Shown one piece after another: positions 38,357 to 47,596 of a stretch of 64,000 bases of DNA. This DNA comes from Deferribacteraceae bacterium V6Fe1 (GTDB lineage: Bacteria > Chrysiogenota > Deferribacteres > Deferribacterales > Deferrivibrionaceae). The notes beneath the pieces were generated by a model, which saw only the letters and a program-made list of their open reading frames with translations, searched no databases and was not told the DNA's origin. Each line of letters begins with the position of its first letter. Position 1 is the first letter of the stretch. The DNA is taken from positions 756,001-820,000 of the forward strand of contig CP063375.1 in the NCBI GenBank assembly GCA_022813675.1, read 5' to 3'. Both the position numbers and the translations under genes were made by a program.

Positions 38357-38557
38357 CTAAAAACCTACAACATTTATAGCTGCTGGACCTCTGTTTGTTT
38401 TATCAATGTCAAATTTGACCCTTTCATTTTCTACCAAAGACCTAAAGCCTTCTTTTTGAATTGAAGTATGATGTACGAATACGTCCTCTCCATCTTCAGT
38501 AGTAATAAATCCGAATCCTTTTGAATCGTTAAACCATTTTACTGTTCCTTTAAACAT
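38357..38557 (-). CDS. cspA: Cold-shock protein, CspA family
   Basis: Single OB-fold nucleic-acid chaperone of 66 residues. RNP1 KGFGFI and RNP2 VFVHHTSI are intact, and the start [14 protein letters not shown] and end [10 protein letters not shown] are typical. GAGGT precedes the ATG. An intrinsic terminator hairpin lies only about 40 bases upstream of the start codon (see the next feature and findings), so expression may be controlled through the leader. Confidence 0.96.
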   Translation of the reverse strand: MFKGTVKWFNDSKGFGFITTEDGEDVFVHHTSIQKEGFRSLVENERVKFDIDKTNRGPAAINVVGF

Positions 38558-38594
38558 TGTGCTACCTCACTTATATTTTGTCTGATTGGGGCAT

Positions 38595-38625
38595 AAAAAA
38601 AAGCCGCACAAGGTTTGTACGGCTT
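38595..38625 (-). terminator. Intrinsic terminator upstream of cspA
   Basis: On the minus strand a stem AGCCGTACAA/TTGTGCGGCT with one U-G pair and a 3-base loop, followed by eight U residues. It could terminate the csd6-csd4 transcript, whose stop lies 150 bases upstream. Alternatively it could sit in the cspA leader, because a promoter-like TTGCTA-16-TATATT occurs upstream of it. Confidence 0.85.
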
Positions 38626-38774
38626 ACGTTTTCTTTTAAACTGCTACACAACCAAATCTTATAGTTAATATACAGCATTAAAATTTAATAGCAAGCTTTA
38701 TTTTCAAAATAAATAAAATATTTTAAATATAATTAAAATGGTCTTTGTTATAAATGGTTAAGACAGCAAAATAA

Positions 38775-40205
38775 TCATTCAATAATTTTGACATAAAATT
38801 GTCCGAGGATATTGTTGCTATCTCCGGCTATTACGGGGAATATGGAACCATTACCGTATTTTGAGTATTTTGCCATAAAGTTACCGTCTATTAAAATATC
38901 GTATCCTCTGTCATCCCCATCATTGTAGTTGATTCCGGAAGGTACCCACCCTTTAAAATTTATTTTTGGATCAGAATTAATATTCTCGCTGAAAAATTTA
39001 ATAATGTTTAACGTATCACCTTTTTTGACAACCAAAGTATCATTTTGAAGCACAGCCTTTTTTTGATTGTTGACTTTTACGATAAAGACTCCGTGCTCAT
39101 CCTCTATTTTTCCGTCTATTTTAAGATTTATTTTTCCTATTTCGATACTATCTTTTCTAAAAACAATTGTCTTGTTTTCTGTTATTTTAAATGGGATATT
39201 TTTGTCATTTAGTCCGTTTACCCCTTCGATATCACACGAAAGCCCTCTTTTATAGTTTGAATCTATATGTGCCACCTGCACTACACTCCCCTTTTTCAAT
39301 ACCAGAGTCGAATTGTTTGAAACTATTTTTGGCTCGCCATTTACCTTGATTATGACAAAGTTTATTTCAGGGTTTGTCAAAATTATTTGCGGCTGCTCCG
39401 GTATAATGTCATAAATCTTCATGAATGCATTTACAGCATAATTGTGATGCAATATTTTCATTTCATCAGAAGGCAAGTTTTTGGATGTCTCTATTCCGAA
39501 AGAAGGTAGGCAAAGGGTCTTTAGTGCAAAGTATGTGGCAGTTTTCCTCATTTCTAAGTAAGGTGTCTTTGGGTCGTCGGTGTTTGTGTTAAAATATTGC
39601 ATATAATAATCTTCGACCCCGATTTTCTCATTGATTTCTTCAAGCGCTTTTTTGGCTATACCCTCAAGGTCGATTACGGTTCCGTTATCACAAGTAAATT
39701 TCCCAGTATCTACGATAACAGATTGACCAAATCTTTCGGGGCTTCTAAGCCAGTTGATATGAGTAGGAGTATGAAAACCCCAACCATCGTGAAGATTTAA
39801 AAATACATCTGCCTCACTCATCAGCTGCTTGATTACTTGGACTACTTTATCCATCTCGATTTGAACGTCATCAAGGTGAAAACGCCTGTTCATATCAGCT
39901 TCAGTGGAGCGCTTAAATAAAATAATTGATTTGAAATTTGCCCTTGGGATGACAATAAGGTTACCTTTTTCAAGGCTCAAGTCTGAGTATAGGTCTGCAG
40001 ACAAAAAACCGCCCGGCTCATCCCCTTGTATTCCACCCATTATAAGCATGGTATTACCGTCTTTTCTACCGTAGATTTTGTATACATTGAGCTCGTAATC
40101 TGTACCTTCAAAGTAGACTTTATGCTCTTTAAAAGGTCGATTAACCTCTCCAAAAAGGTTAAACGACAGTGCTAAAGATAAAATTAAGAAATACGCTATC
40201 TTCAT
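38775..40205 (-). CDS. Csd4/Pgp1-like D,L-carboxypeptidase (M14 fold), cell-shape protein
   Basis: Periplasmic, with signal peptide IAYFLILSLALSFNLFG (about 3-19), 476 residues. Residues about 20-270 form an M14 zinc carboxypeptidase whose ligands are Gln60 and Glu63 (GGIQGDEPGG) and His139 (LNLHDGWG), with catalytic Glu239 (FGIETSK). A Gln in place of the first zinc His, and the spacing, match Helicobacter Csd4 as I recall it. Two beta-rich domains follow. Such enzymes trim peptidoglycan tripeptides to dipeptides and set helical or curved shape. It starts one base after the csd6-like gene, so both are co-translated. Confidence 0.82.
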   Translation of the reverse strand: MKIAYFLILSLALSFNLFGEVNRPFKEHKVYFEGTDYELNVYKIYGRKDGNTMLIMGGIQGDEPGGFLSADLYSDLSLEKGNLIVIPRANFKSIILFKRSTEADMNRRFHLDDVQIEMDKVVQVIKQLMSEADVFLNLHDGWGFHTPTHINWLRSPERFGQSVIVDTGKFTCDNGTVIDLEGIAKKALEEINEKIGVEDYYMQYFNTNTDDPKTPYLEMRKTATYFALKTLCLPSFGIETSKNLPSDEMKILHHNYAVNAFMKIYDIIPEQPQIILTNPEINFVIIKVNGEPKIVSNNSTLVLKKGSVVQVAHIDSNYKRGLSCDIEGVNGLNDKNIPFKITENKTIVFRKDSIEIGKINLKIDGKIEDEHGVFIVKVNNQKKAVLQNDTLVVKKGDTLNIIKFFSENINSDPKINFKGWVPSGINYNDGDDRGYDILIDGNFMAKYSKYGNGSIFPVIAGDSNNILGQFYVKIIE

Positions 40206-41504
40206 TTATAAAGGTCTCCATGTTTCGCTAATGATTTTAAAATCCCCAGGGCAGCCTGACAGCCTGATAACCTTAATGCCATAGTCGGAATAGGTATCCG
40301 CACTAAATTTTTGTTTAAAGCTAATTGTTATTTCCGTAGGGGTGATATTTTCCATACTAATGTTATCAACTGTTACGGTGATTTTTTGATATTTCTGGAA
40401 TTTAGCGTATTTATCTTCCATCCATTTGTCAAAATTCATTCCTGCAGAGGCAAATTTTTCATTATAAAACTGTTTATATTTATCTATATCCTTTGATTCC
40501 CATGCAGCTATCCAATCTTTAATAAATTTTTTTGCAAGCTTTTCAGTAATTGTGTATGAGCCGCTCGGATAAAATAGTTCACCGATAATTTTGTGCTCGC
40601 CCAATTCTTTGGAAATATATATCTTCTTATTCCCCTCAACCAATATGTTGTTTGCGCAATACATCTGATTAAAGTTTACAAAAGCTTCTGAGTCGTTTTC
40701 AACAAATATCTGAATGTTATCGATATTTATTTTCCTGTAAGGGTAAAGTTTCATTAACTGCTTTTTCTCCATTACATATTTAAAATAATCTTGATTATCG
40801 CTATTTGTAAATTTTGTATGGATATACTGTTGAAATTTTTCAAAATCATTATTTTCCCAAGCCTTGATAAATCCATTTATATAGTTAAGCCAATAATTTT
40901 TAGCGATAACATACGAGTCTTTATCCAGAAAAGATAACTTTTCAGAAATTATTACGGGGATATTTAGCGCATTTTTTGAAACGAGGTCTTCCATATCTCC
41001 ATTGTCAAGGGCAACGCACCCTTCAGTGGAATTATCTTCAACCCCTTCTTGCACACCATGCACCCAGATTCCGTGCCCTGTCTTACCCAAAATCTTATCA
41101 TAGAAGTTTGGGTAATTTAGTGGCAATGCACCATAACCGTAAGTGGGTGGGAGGTTATTTCGAGAAATAAAATTTTGGGTAAAATATATACCTTCAGGTG
41201 TTTTTTTATCCCCTTCCACTTGCTTATCACCATTAATTTCGCCGGTCAGGATATTTTTATATACTTTTATAATTTTAGGCATGTCATTTTCAATTTGAAA
41301 GAGATATGCAGTCTTACTGCTTTTGTCCACAGCAAGAGTTTTAAAACTGTTATTGCCTTCTGAAAATATATTGCCGGTAACAAATTCAAATGTATCCGTG
41401 CTATTATCGGTAGCATAAGAGTTCTTTACACCGCATATAATAAATAGCGTTACGGTGATGAGTGTAAGTGAAAAGTATTGTATAATAGGATTCTTAAAAT
41501 ACAT
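40206..41504 (-). CDS. Csd6/Pgp2-like L,D-transpeptidase-fold protein with two NTF2-like domains
   Basis: 432 residues with an N-terminal signal or anchor (FSLTLITVTLFIICGV). Residues about 40-185 form a YkuD domain with GHGIWVHG (His149) and STEGCVALDNGD (catalytic Cys163). Two NTF2-like modules follow, about 200-318 (WLNYINGFIKAWENNDFEKF) and about 322-432 (FIKDWIAAWESKDIDKYKQF). In Helicobacter Csd6 and Campylobacter Pgp2 this layout has one NTF2 domain and acts as an L,D-carboxypeptidase on tetrapeptides. It is immediately followed by the Csd4-like gene, which would act on the product. Confidence 0.83.
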   Translation of the reverse strand: MYFKNPIIQYFSLTLITVTLFIICGVKNSYATDNSTDTFEFVTGNIFSEGNNSFKTLAVDKSSKTAYLFQIENDMPKIIKVYKNILTGEINGDKQVEGDKKTPEGIYFTQNFISRNNLPPTYGYGALPLNYPNFYDKILGKTGHGIWVHGVQEGVEDNSTEGCVALDNGDMEDLVSKNALNIPVIISEKLSFLDKDSYVIAKNYWLNYINGFIKAWENNDFEKFQQYIHTKFTNSDNQDYFKYVMEKKQLMKLYPYRKINIDNIQIFVENDSEAFVNFNQMYCANNILVEGNKKIYISKELGEHKIIGELFYPSGSYTITEKLAKKFIKDWIAAWESKDIDKYKQFYNEKFASAGMNFDKWMEDKYAKFQKYQKITVTVDNISMENITPTEITISFKQKFSADTYSDYGIKVIRLSGCPGDFKIISETWRPL

Positions 41505-41543
41505 ATTTAAAGACCTCCGCCTAATTTGAATATCTGAATGGAG

Positions 41544-41572
41544 ATACTACAGTATAAAGGTTAAAGAATCAA
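41544..41572 (-). promoter_or_regulatory. Promoter of the csd6-csd4-like operon
   Basis: On the minus strand TTGATT (41572-41567), 17-base spacer, TAGTAT (41549-41544). The start would be near 41537, followed by a leader of about 33 bases containing GGCGGAGG. Confidence 0.5.
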
Positions 41573-41590
41573 TAAAAAGCCGTATTTATT

Positions 41591-41615
41591 AAAAAGGGGG
41601 CGATATCTGCCCCCT
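41591..41615 (-). terminator. Terminator of the RND efflux operon
   Basis: Stem AGGGGGC/GCCCCCT with a 7-base loop followed on the minus strand by U residues, beginning 10 bases after the last gene of the operon. Confidence 0.9.
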
Positions 41616-41624
41616 ATGTTGTGA

Positions 41625-41816
41625 TTACTTTTCAGGCACACCTAATTTTTTCAATATTATTTCGAGAGGGCAAAATTTTGTAAACCCTGATTGTAAAAGG
41701 TTTGCACCAACAAATAGTGTGAATGCAAACCACCATTTTGAGTATAAAAGACCCAAAATAGTGCTTATTATTACAAATGTGCCGGCAAAGATTCTTACTA
41801 ATCTTTCAGTATTCAT
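41625..41816 (-). CDS. DUF2892 small inner-membrane protein
   Basis: 63 residues: an N-terminal basic stretch (NTERLVRIFAGTFVII), two hydrophobic helices and the family ending LLQSGFTKFCPLEIILKKLG. The conserved CPL cysteine is present. Members include the membrane part of the rhodanese YgaP and are often beside ArsR regulators or sulfur enzymes. Its start overlaps the RND gene stop by 4 bases (ATGA type), so it belongs to the efflux operon. Confidence 0.88.
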   Translation of the reverse strand: MNTERLVRIFAGTFVIISTILGLLYSKWWFAFTLFVGANLLQSGFTKFCPLEIILKKLGVPEK

Positions 41817-44800
41817 ATTTCCTCCTTAAGGTTATTTTCTCTAAACATTTTATAAAACATATAATAACTTAATGGGATTATTACAAGTGTCAGTATTGTT
41901 GATACGACAGCCCCGGTAATCAGTGCGACACCAAGCCCTGCAAATATCGGATCTGGCAGCATAAAAAGTGCGCCGGTTATAACCGCTACGGTAGTAAGCG
42001 CTACAGGTCTTGTCCTAATTGCACCGGATTCTATAACGGCATCTTTTATGTTTTTACCTTTTTCAAGGGCTGCTTCGATAAAGTCGATAAGGAGCACGGC
42101 ATTTCTTACCATTATACCTGCAAGGGCAATAAACCCTATCATACTTGTAGCTGTGAAAAATTCACCAAATATGAAATGCCCGGGGATAATACCTAGTAAG
42201 CTTAACGGGATAGGTATCATCATTATTATAGGAGTGGCAAATGACCTAAACCATCCCACAAGGACAAAATACATTATTACAAGCACTGCTGCAAATGCCA
42301 TGCCTAAGTCCCTAAACACTTCATATGTAATTTGCCATTCGCCGTCCCACTTTACGGAGACTTCGCTATCTGTTTTTGGCTGGCTTGTCCACAATTGTTT
42401 AATCTTTTGCCCGTGATATTCAATTTTGTCTAATTTATCTTTCATATCAAGTATTGCATAAACAGGACTTTCAACCTTATCAGCTACATCCCCTATAACA
42501 TAAACAACTGGCATTAAATTTTTGTGATAAACAGCCTTATCTTTAGTTTTTTCTTCAATAGTTACAAGCTCACTAAGGGGGACACTTTTACCTGCCATTG
42601 AGATTACCTGAATATCTTTTATAAAAGATAATTTGCTTCTATCCTTTTCAGGTAAACGCAAAACAATATCTACTGACTCTCTGTCTTGTCCTGTGTGAAG
42701 TATGCCCGTCTTCATCCCTTTGAGAGCCATATACATAGTCTTTGAAATCATTTCCGTAGAGACGCCTGTCAGAGCAGCTTTTTCCTTATTTACATTAAAG
42801 ACATATTCTTTCATGTCATCTTCAACATACCAGTCAACATCTACGACCCCTTCGGTAGTTTCAAATATTTCTTTTACTTTACCTGCGACATCAAGTCTTG
42901 ATTTTTCATCAGGCCCGTAAACTTCAGCTACCAATGTTGAAAGGACAGGAGGGCCAGGCGGAATCTCAGCCAGTTTTATGTTAGCACCATATTTTTTACC
43001 GATTTCCTGAATAGGGGCTCTTAATTTTATCGCCAAATTGTGACTTTGAAGTTTTCTGTATTTCTTATCCACAAAATTTACCTGAATATCTGCCACATTA
43101 TTCCCTTGCCTCATAAAATAGTGCCTTACAAGCCCGTTAAAGTTATAAGGTGCGGCAAGCCCTGCAAAGATTTGATAGTTTTCCACCTCATTCACTGTAG
43201 CCAGATAATTTCCTACCTCCATGGCAACGGCAGTTGTTTGTTCAAGAGAGGTTCCCTCAGGCATGTCGATAATTATTTGCAATTCGTTTTTGTTATCAAA
43301 CGGTAGCATTTTCATTACAACCTTTTTTGTCGGGATAAATAAAAAGGCTCCAACAAATAGTAGTAAAATGACGCATGCAAAGACAAATCTGTAAAGTCTT
43401 CTTTCCATTAATGGGCTTAAAATAGCACTGTATATTTTATAAAGCTTTGTAGATTTGACCCAATCCTCTTCATTTAAGGGCTCGTCATGTTTTGCAGAGT
43501 GCCCTGCCAACAACTTAAATGAAAGCCAAGGTGTGATTATTAGGGCAACGAAAAGAGAAAAAATCATGGCAAGAGAAGCACCTACAGGCATAGGTTTCAT
43601 ATATGGACCCATAAGCCCGCCAACAAATGCCATAGGGTAGATCGCTACAATTACGGTGATAGTGGCAAGAATTGTAGGGTTGCCTACTTCACCTACCGAT
43701 TTAATCGCCCTCATCACAAGATTATCTTTGCCAAGCTTAAAGTGCCTTTCCATATTTTCAACTACTATGATTGCATCGTCCACTACGAGGCCTGCTACGA
43801 AGATAAGTGCAAAAAGGGTAACTCGGTTGAGCGTATAATCAAACATATAATATACAAAAAATGTAAGGGCAAATGTTACCGGGAGTGCTACAAACACCAC
43901 AAGCCCTGCGCGCCACCCCATTGTCAGTGTCATTACGATAATTACCGCCAAAATTGCTCCCAAAAGGTGTTCAATGAGGGTTTTTACTTTATCCAGAGCG
44001 GTTTCCCCATAGTTACGTGTAACGGATACGGTAACATCTTCAGGAATTATATACCCTTTCAAAGTATTCAGTTTTTCCATCACTTCCTTAGCCACGACTA
44101 CAGAGTCACTCCCTTGTCTTTTTGCTATTGTGATGGTTACCGACTCAAATTTATCGGGGGTGATTTTATTGTTAAACCCTATTAAATGATAGTGCTCTGG
44201 GACGACACTTGAATCTTCAACAGTGGCCACATCCTTTAAATAAACGGGCTTCCCATTGTCAACCCCTACTACAAGATTTTTGACATCATTGATGTTTTCA
44301 AAAAAGCCACCGGTAGAGATATAGACAGATTTATTTTTATCGGTCATTTCACCGCTATTCAGTGATACGTTTGACATTGTAAGGGCACCGTATATTCTGA
44401 ACAAGTCAAGGTTATACCCTTTAAGTTTATTGATGTCCGGTTCAACTTTTACAATTCTCTTATAGCCACCAATAATTTTTGTTTCAGAAATATTTTCTAT
44501 CTCTTTGACCCTTTTTTCCACTTCCTTTGCAAGTCTTCTCAGCTCATATCCGTCGTATTTCTGACTCCAAAGGGTTAACGCTATCTGTGGCACATCATCA
44601 ATCGAGCGTTTTTTTATGAGCGGCATCATTACCCCGTGGGGGATTCTATCCATGTTGTAGTCTATTTTTGTTTTTAGTTTTGTGATACTTTTTTCTTCAT
44701 CTTCCCCTACCTTGAATCTAACAGTGACCATGCCAACGTCATTCATAGCTGTGCCATAGACATATTCCACTTGAGGAATCTCCCACATCAGCTCTTCGAG

Positions 44801-45079
44801 AGGGGACAATACCGTTTTTTCCACATCTTTCGCTTTTGCTCCTGGATAAGGCACAATTATGTCAACCATAGGCACTACAATTTGAGGCTCTTCTTCCTTT
44901 GGTGTAAAAATAACGGCAATGATCCCTATAAAAAGGGAAGCGATTACAAGGAGCGGAGTAATCTTGGACTTTAAAAATGCCTTTGCGACCCTTTCGGCAA
45001 TCCCATATTTAACAATATCAACCTCTTCTTGCGGGTTGATACCGCACTGCTCTAATTTGTTTTTATCTATTTCAGCCAT
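41813..45079 (-). CDS. RND-family efflux pump, inner-membrane subunit
   Basis: 1088 residues with twelve predicted membrane helices and two large periplasmic loops, the AcrB/CzcA plan. The proton-relay motif GLVVDDAIIVVENMERH in helix 4 is intact, along with PMAFVGGLMGPYMKPM. The N-terminus is about 35 residues longer than usual before the first helix. It is between a DUF2892 gene and its membrane-fusion partner, overlapping the latter by one base. The ArsR-type regulator suggests metal, metalloid or reactive sulfur stress, but drug-type substrates cannot be excluded. Confidence 0.95.
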   Translation of the reverse strand: MAEIDKNKLEQCGINPQEEVDIVKYGIAERVAKAFLKSKITPLLVIASLFIGIIAVIFTPKEEEPQIVVPMVDIIVPYPGAKAKDVEKTVLSPLEELMWEIPQVEYVYGTAMNDVGMVTVRFKVGEDEEKSITKLKTKIDYNMDRIPHGVMMPLIKKRSIDDVPQIALTLWSQKYDGYELRRLAKEVEKRVKEIENISETKIIGGYKRIVKVEPDINKLKGYNLDLFRIYGALTMSNVSLNSGEMTDKNKSVYISTGGFFENINDVKNLVVGVDNGKPVYLKDVATVEDSSVVPEHYHLIGFNNKITPDKFESVTITIAKRQGSDSVVVAKEVMEKLNTLKGYIIPEDVTVSVTRNYGETALDKVKTLIEHLLGAILAVIIVMTLTMGWRAGLVVFVALPVTFALTFFVYYMFDYTLNRVTLFALIFVAGLVVDDAIIVVENMERHFKLGKDNLVMRAIKSVGEVGNPTILATITVIVAIYPMAFVGGLMGPYMKPMPVGASLAMIFSLFVALIITPWLSFKLLAGHSAKHDEPLNEEDWVKSTKLYKIYSAILSPLMERRLYRFVFACVILLLFVGAFLFIPTKKVVMKMLPFDNKNELQIIIDMPEGTSLEQTTAVAMEVGNYLATVNEVENYQIFAGLAAPYNFNGLVRHYFMRQGNNVADIQVNFVDKKYRKLQSHNLAIKLRAPIQEIGKKYGANIKLAEIPPGPPVLSTLVAEVYGPDEKSRLDVAGKVKEIFETTEGVVDVDWYVEDDMKEYVFNVNKEKAALTGVSTEMISKTMYMALKGMKTGILHTGQDRESVDIVLRLPEKDRSKLSFIKDIQVISMAGKSVPLSELVTIEEKTKDKAVYHKNLMPVVYVIGDVADKVESPVYAILDMKDKLDKIEYHGQKIKQLWTSQPKTDSEVSVKWDGEWQITYEVFRDLGMAFAAVLVIMYFVLVGWFRSFATPIIMMIPIPLSLLGIIPGHFIFGEFFTATSMIGFIALAGIMVRNAVLLIDFIEAALEKGKNIKDAVIESGAIRTRPVALTTVAVITGALFMLPDPIFAGLGVALITGAVVSTILTLVIIPLSYYMFYKMFRENNLKEEI

Positions 45080-46269
45080 TATTTAGCCTCCAATATGTCT
45101 CCTGATTTTATCTGAACATCGTTTATCGGTTTGACTATCTTTTCTCCGCCAATAAGACCGCTTGTAATTTCTACCAAATCACCAAAATCGTTGCCTGTCT
45201 TAACCATTCTCATTTCAGCTTTTTGAGAATTGTCAACAAAAACATATGACAGTTGCCCTCTTTGAAATACATAATCTTTTGGGATAACTATTGAATTTTC
45301 AAGAGAGCTGCCAAAGTATCCTTCTACAAACATTCCGGGGATCAAATCTTTTCCATTAGCAGTTAATTTTACATAAAATGTTCTGCTTGCAGGATTGATA
45401 TCTTTTGAGACTTCAATGATTTCAGATTCAATTGTTTTATTCTGGGATGGTATTTTGAGACTGACTTTTTTGCCGACACTAATATTATTATAAAAATTTT
45501 CAGGTATGTTGATTATTATTTCGCTGTCAAGTGTTCCAAGTTTTAAAACGGGTGTGCTGTACGATGCAAGGTTACCCACGTCAGACATTTTTTCCAGCAC
45601 TACCCCATCAAAAGGAGCTTTTAGTTTTGTATATGAAATGTAAGTATTAACTTCGCTTAAAGCAGCTTCGGCCTGCATTTTTTTCAGTTTAACCTGATTT
45701 AATTTTTCTTCGGCAAGCTCAACATTTTTTTGTGCCATATTCTTCCCTTCAAGGGCGAGCTTGTATTTTGCCTGCACTTCATCAAATTCTTGTTTGCTGA
45801 CACTTTCCGTTTCAAATAATTTTTGAAATCTGTTGTATGTTTTTTCCGCTAATTCAAATTGTGCAAGGGCTTGGTTATAAGCTGATTTTGCCATTTCAAG
45901 ACCTATCTCGGCCTGTTTCAGCCCGTTTTCAGCTTCGTTGACCGAAGCTGTTGCAAAACTTCTTTTATCAAGAAGCTCTTTGCTGGTTAGTTCGACCAAT
46001 GTGTCACCTTTTTTAAACTTATCGCCGATTTTAACATTAATGGCAGATATGTAGCCTACCACTTTCGGAGTCATAAATACGGTATTTTTGCTAACTACCT
46101 GTCCTGTAAAGCTCCTTGCATTTTCAACCTTTGAAGGTTTGACGGCATAAGTTTCCACTTTCACTTTTGAAGGCTTACTGATAGCCTCACCTTTACCCTT
46201 TTCACCGCTTGAGCAAGCGGCAAGAAAAACGATTAAAACAAGAAAAGATAAAAGTTTTTTTAACTGCAT
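45079..46269 (-). CDS. RND periplasmic adaptor (membrane fusion lipoprotein)
   Basis: 396 residues with a lipobox (VFLAAC, Cys about 19). The HlyD-type order is clear: lipoyl half KVVGYISAINVKIGDKFKKGD, a long alpha hairpin rich in Ala, Glu and Lys (about 100-200), lipoyl half KAPFDGVVLEKMSDVGNLAS and a C-terminal beta barrel. It links the RND pump to the TolC-like channel encoded 19 bases upstream. Confidence 0.94.
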   Translation of the reverse strand: MQLKKLLSFLVLIVFLAACSSGEKGKGEAISKPSKVKVETYAVKPSKVENARSFTGQVVSKNTVFMTPKVVGYISAINVKIGDKFKKGDTLVELTSKELLDKRSFATASVNEAENGLKQAEIGLEMAKSAYNQALAQFELAEKTYNRFQKLFETESVSKQEFDEVQAKYKLALEGKNMAQKNVELAEEKLNQVKLKKMQAEAALSEVNTYISYTKLKAPFDGVVLEKMSDVGNLASYSTPVLKLGTLDSEIIINIPENFYNNISVGKKVSLKIPSQNKTIESEIIEVSKDINPASRTFYVKLTANGKDLIPGMFVEGYFGSSLENSIVIPKDYVFQRGQLSYVFVDNSQKAEMRMVKTGNDFGDLVEITSGLIGGEKIVKPINDVQIKSGDILEAK

Positions 46270-46288
46270 ATCTATCTCCTTAATATTA

Positions 46289-47596
46289 TTATTTTATTTT
46301 TCCGGTTGCAAACATAAGCTCTGCATAGTTTGTTATTACGTCATATTCAGCCATGGTAAGTTTGAGCTCTGCTTCTTTTACTTCAAACTCTCTGTCTAAA
46401 AGGTCTGTAATTTTTGCAAGCCCTTCCTTAAATCTATTTTCTGTGATTTCAAGCGCTCGATATGCTGCTTCAACCTGTTTTTTCATTGCGGCAAGTCTTT
46501 CAAGGGAAGCTTTATACGTGAAATAAGCATCCTTTACCTCGGTTTTGATTTCAAGTTTTTTGTCATTTATTTTGTGCATTGTTGACAGGTAATTACTTTT
46601 TGAAGATTTGATTTTATTTGTGGAAGAAAAACCGTCAAAGATGTTAAATTTTACCATTACTCCGGCTGTAAGCCCTTTACCGCTATCCCCCATAAAGTTT
46701 TCATCGTTCATTTTGTAGTTTGCAAAAAGTGCAACCTCAGGTAAAAATTCAGATTTACTCTTGCTGACCTCATACTTGTTAATATTGGCAAATTTTTCCA
46801 TTGCCAGCAAATCGCTGCGGTTTTTAAGAGCTTCGTCTAAAAGATTGTCAAGGTTATTTATCTGATAATCTTCCAAATTTCCCCAAACAATCTGGATGTT
46901 TTCATCTGTATTAAGAAGGCGTTGCAAGTAGCTTTCTGCTATATTGACCTGCTTTTTTGCTGAAATTAACGCTTCTTCATTTTGTAAAAGGTAAGACTCG
47001 GCGACTAACAAGTCACTTTTTACGACCATGCCGTTTTTATAAAAATTATCAGTCATGTCATAATATCTCTTAGTGCGTGTCAATGATTTTTCAACGGCTT
47101 CAAGCGCCTTTTCTGCTACCCCTTTTCCGTAAAAAGCTTTGATAGTATTTAGCAATACATTTTCTCTGACTCTCGTGAGTGTGAGTTTGTAAGCTTTATC
47201 CATCTCTTTGGCCTGCTTAATCCCAAAATAAATTTTACCTTGCATGTAAATAGGCTGGATTAGTTCAATCTTTGTCTCAAAGTTTTCTACCCTGTCAGGG
47301 TCAGCAAGCTGAGTGTTAAAGTATGGAAAATCAAATTTTCCTTGAGCCATTTTGGCAAAAGCGGCAGTGGCCGGCTCATCGGTCGATAAAAATGTCTCGG
47401 AAATGTTGATTTTAGGCAGATAAGCGCCTTTTGCCTGATTGAGTTTGTAGCTTGCAGATTTTGCCTCTTCCTCGTATGCCTTGATAATGTTGTTGTTTTT
47501 AAGTGCCATCTCTTTGGCAGTTTCAAGGTCAAGGGTGAGAGCAAAAACATTAGAGGCTGCAAACATAATTAATATTATTGACAATATCTTATACAT
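46289..47596 (-). CDS. TolC-family outer-membrane efflux protein
   Basis: 435 residues with signal peptide KILSIILIMFAASNVFA. Two outer-membrane efflux repeats are visible: heptad-rich helices around EEAKSASYKLNQAKGAYLPK and LARLIKGNEFLPEVALF-like segments, ending ITDLLDREFEVKEAELKLTM. It overlaps the arsR stop by 8 bases and is the second gene of the operon. Confidence 0.92.
   Translation of the reverse strand: MYKILSIILIMFAASNVFALTLDLETAKEMALKNNNIIKAYEEEAKSASYKLNQAKGAYLPKINISETFLSTDEPATAAFAKMAQGKFDFPYFNTQLADPDRVENFETKIELIQPIYMQGKIYFGIKQAKEMDKAYKLTLTRVRENVLLNTIKAFYGKGVAEKALEAVEKSLTRTKRYYDMTDNFYKNGMVVKSDLLVAESYLLQNEEALISAKKQVNIAESYLQRLLNTDENIQIVWGNLEDYQINNLDNLLDEALKNRSDLLAMEKFANINKYEVSKSKSEFLPEVALFANYKMNDENFMGDSGKGLTAGVMVKFNIFDGFSSTNKIKSSKSNYLSTMHKINDKKLEIKTEVKDAYFTYKASLERLAAMKKQVEAAYRALEITENRFKEGLAKITDLLDREFEVKEAELKLTMAEYDVITNYAELMFATGKIK

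Noticed and set aside
43742-44185. Plus-strand frame of 147 codons
   Set aside because: Antisense to the RND pump gene. The translation is rich in Cys, His and Tyr with no family pattern, as expected from a reversed membrane-protein gene.
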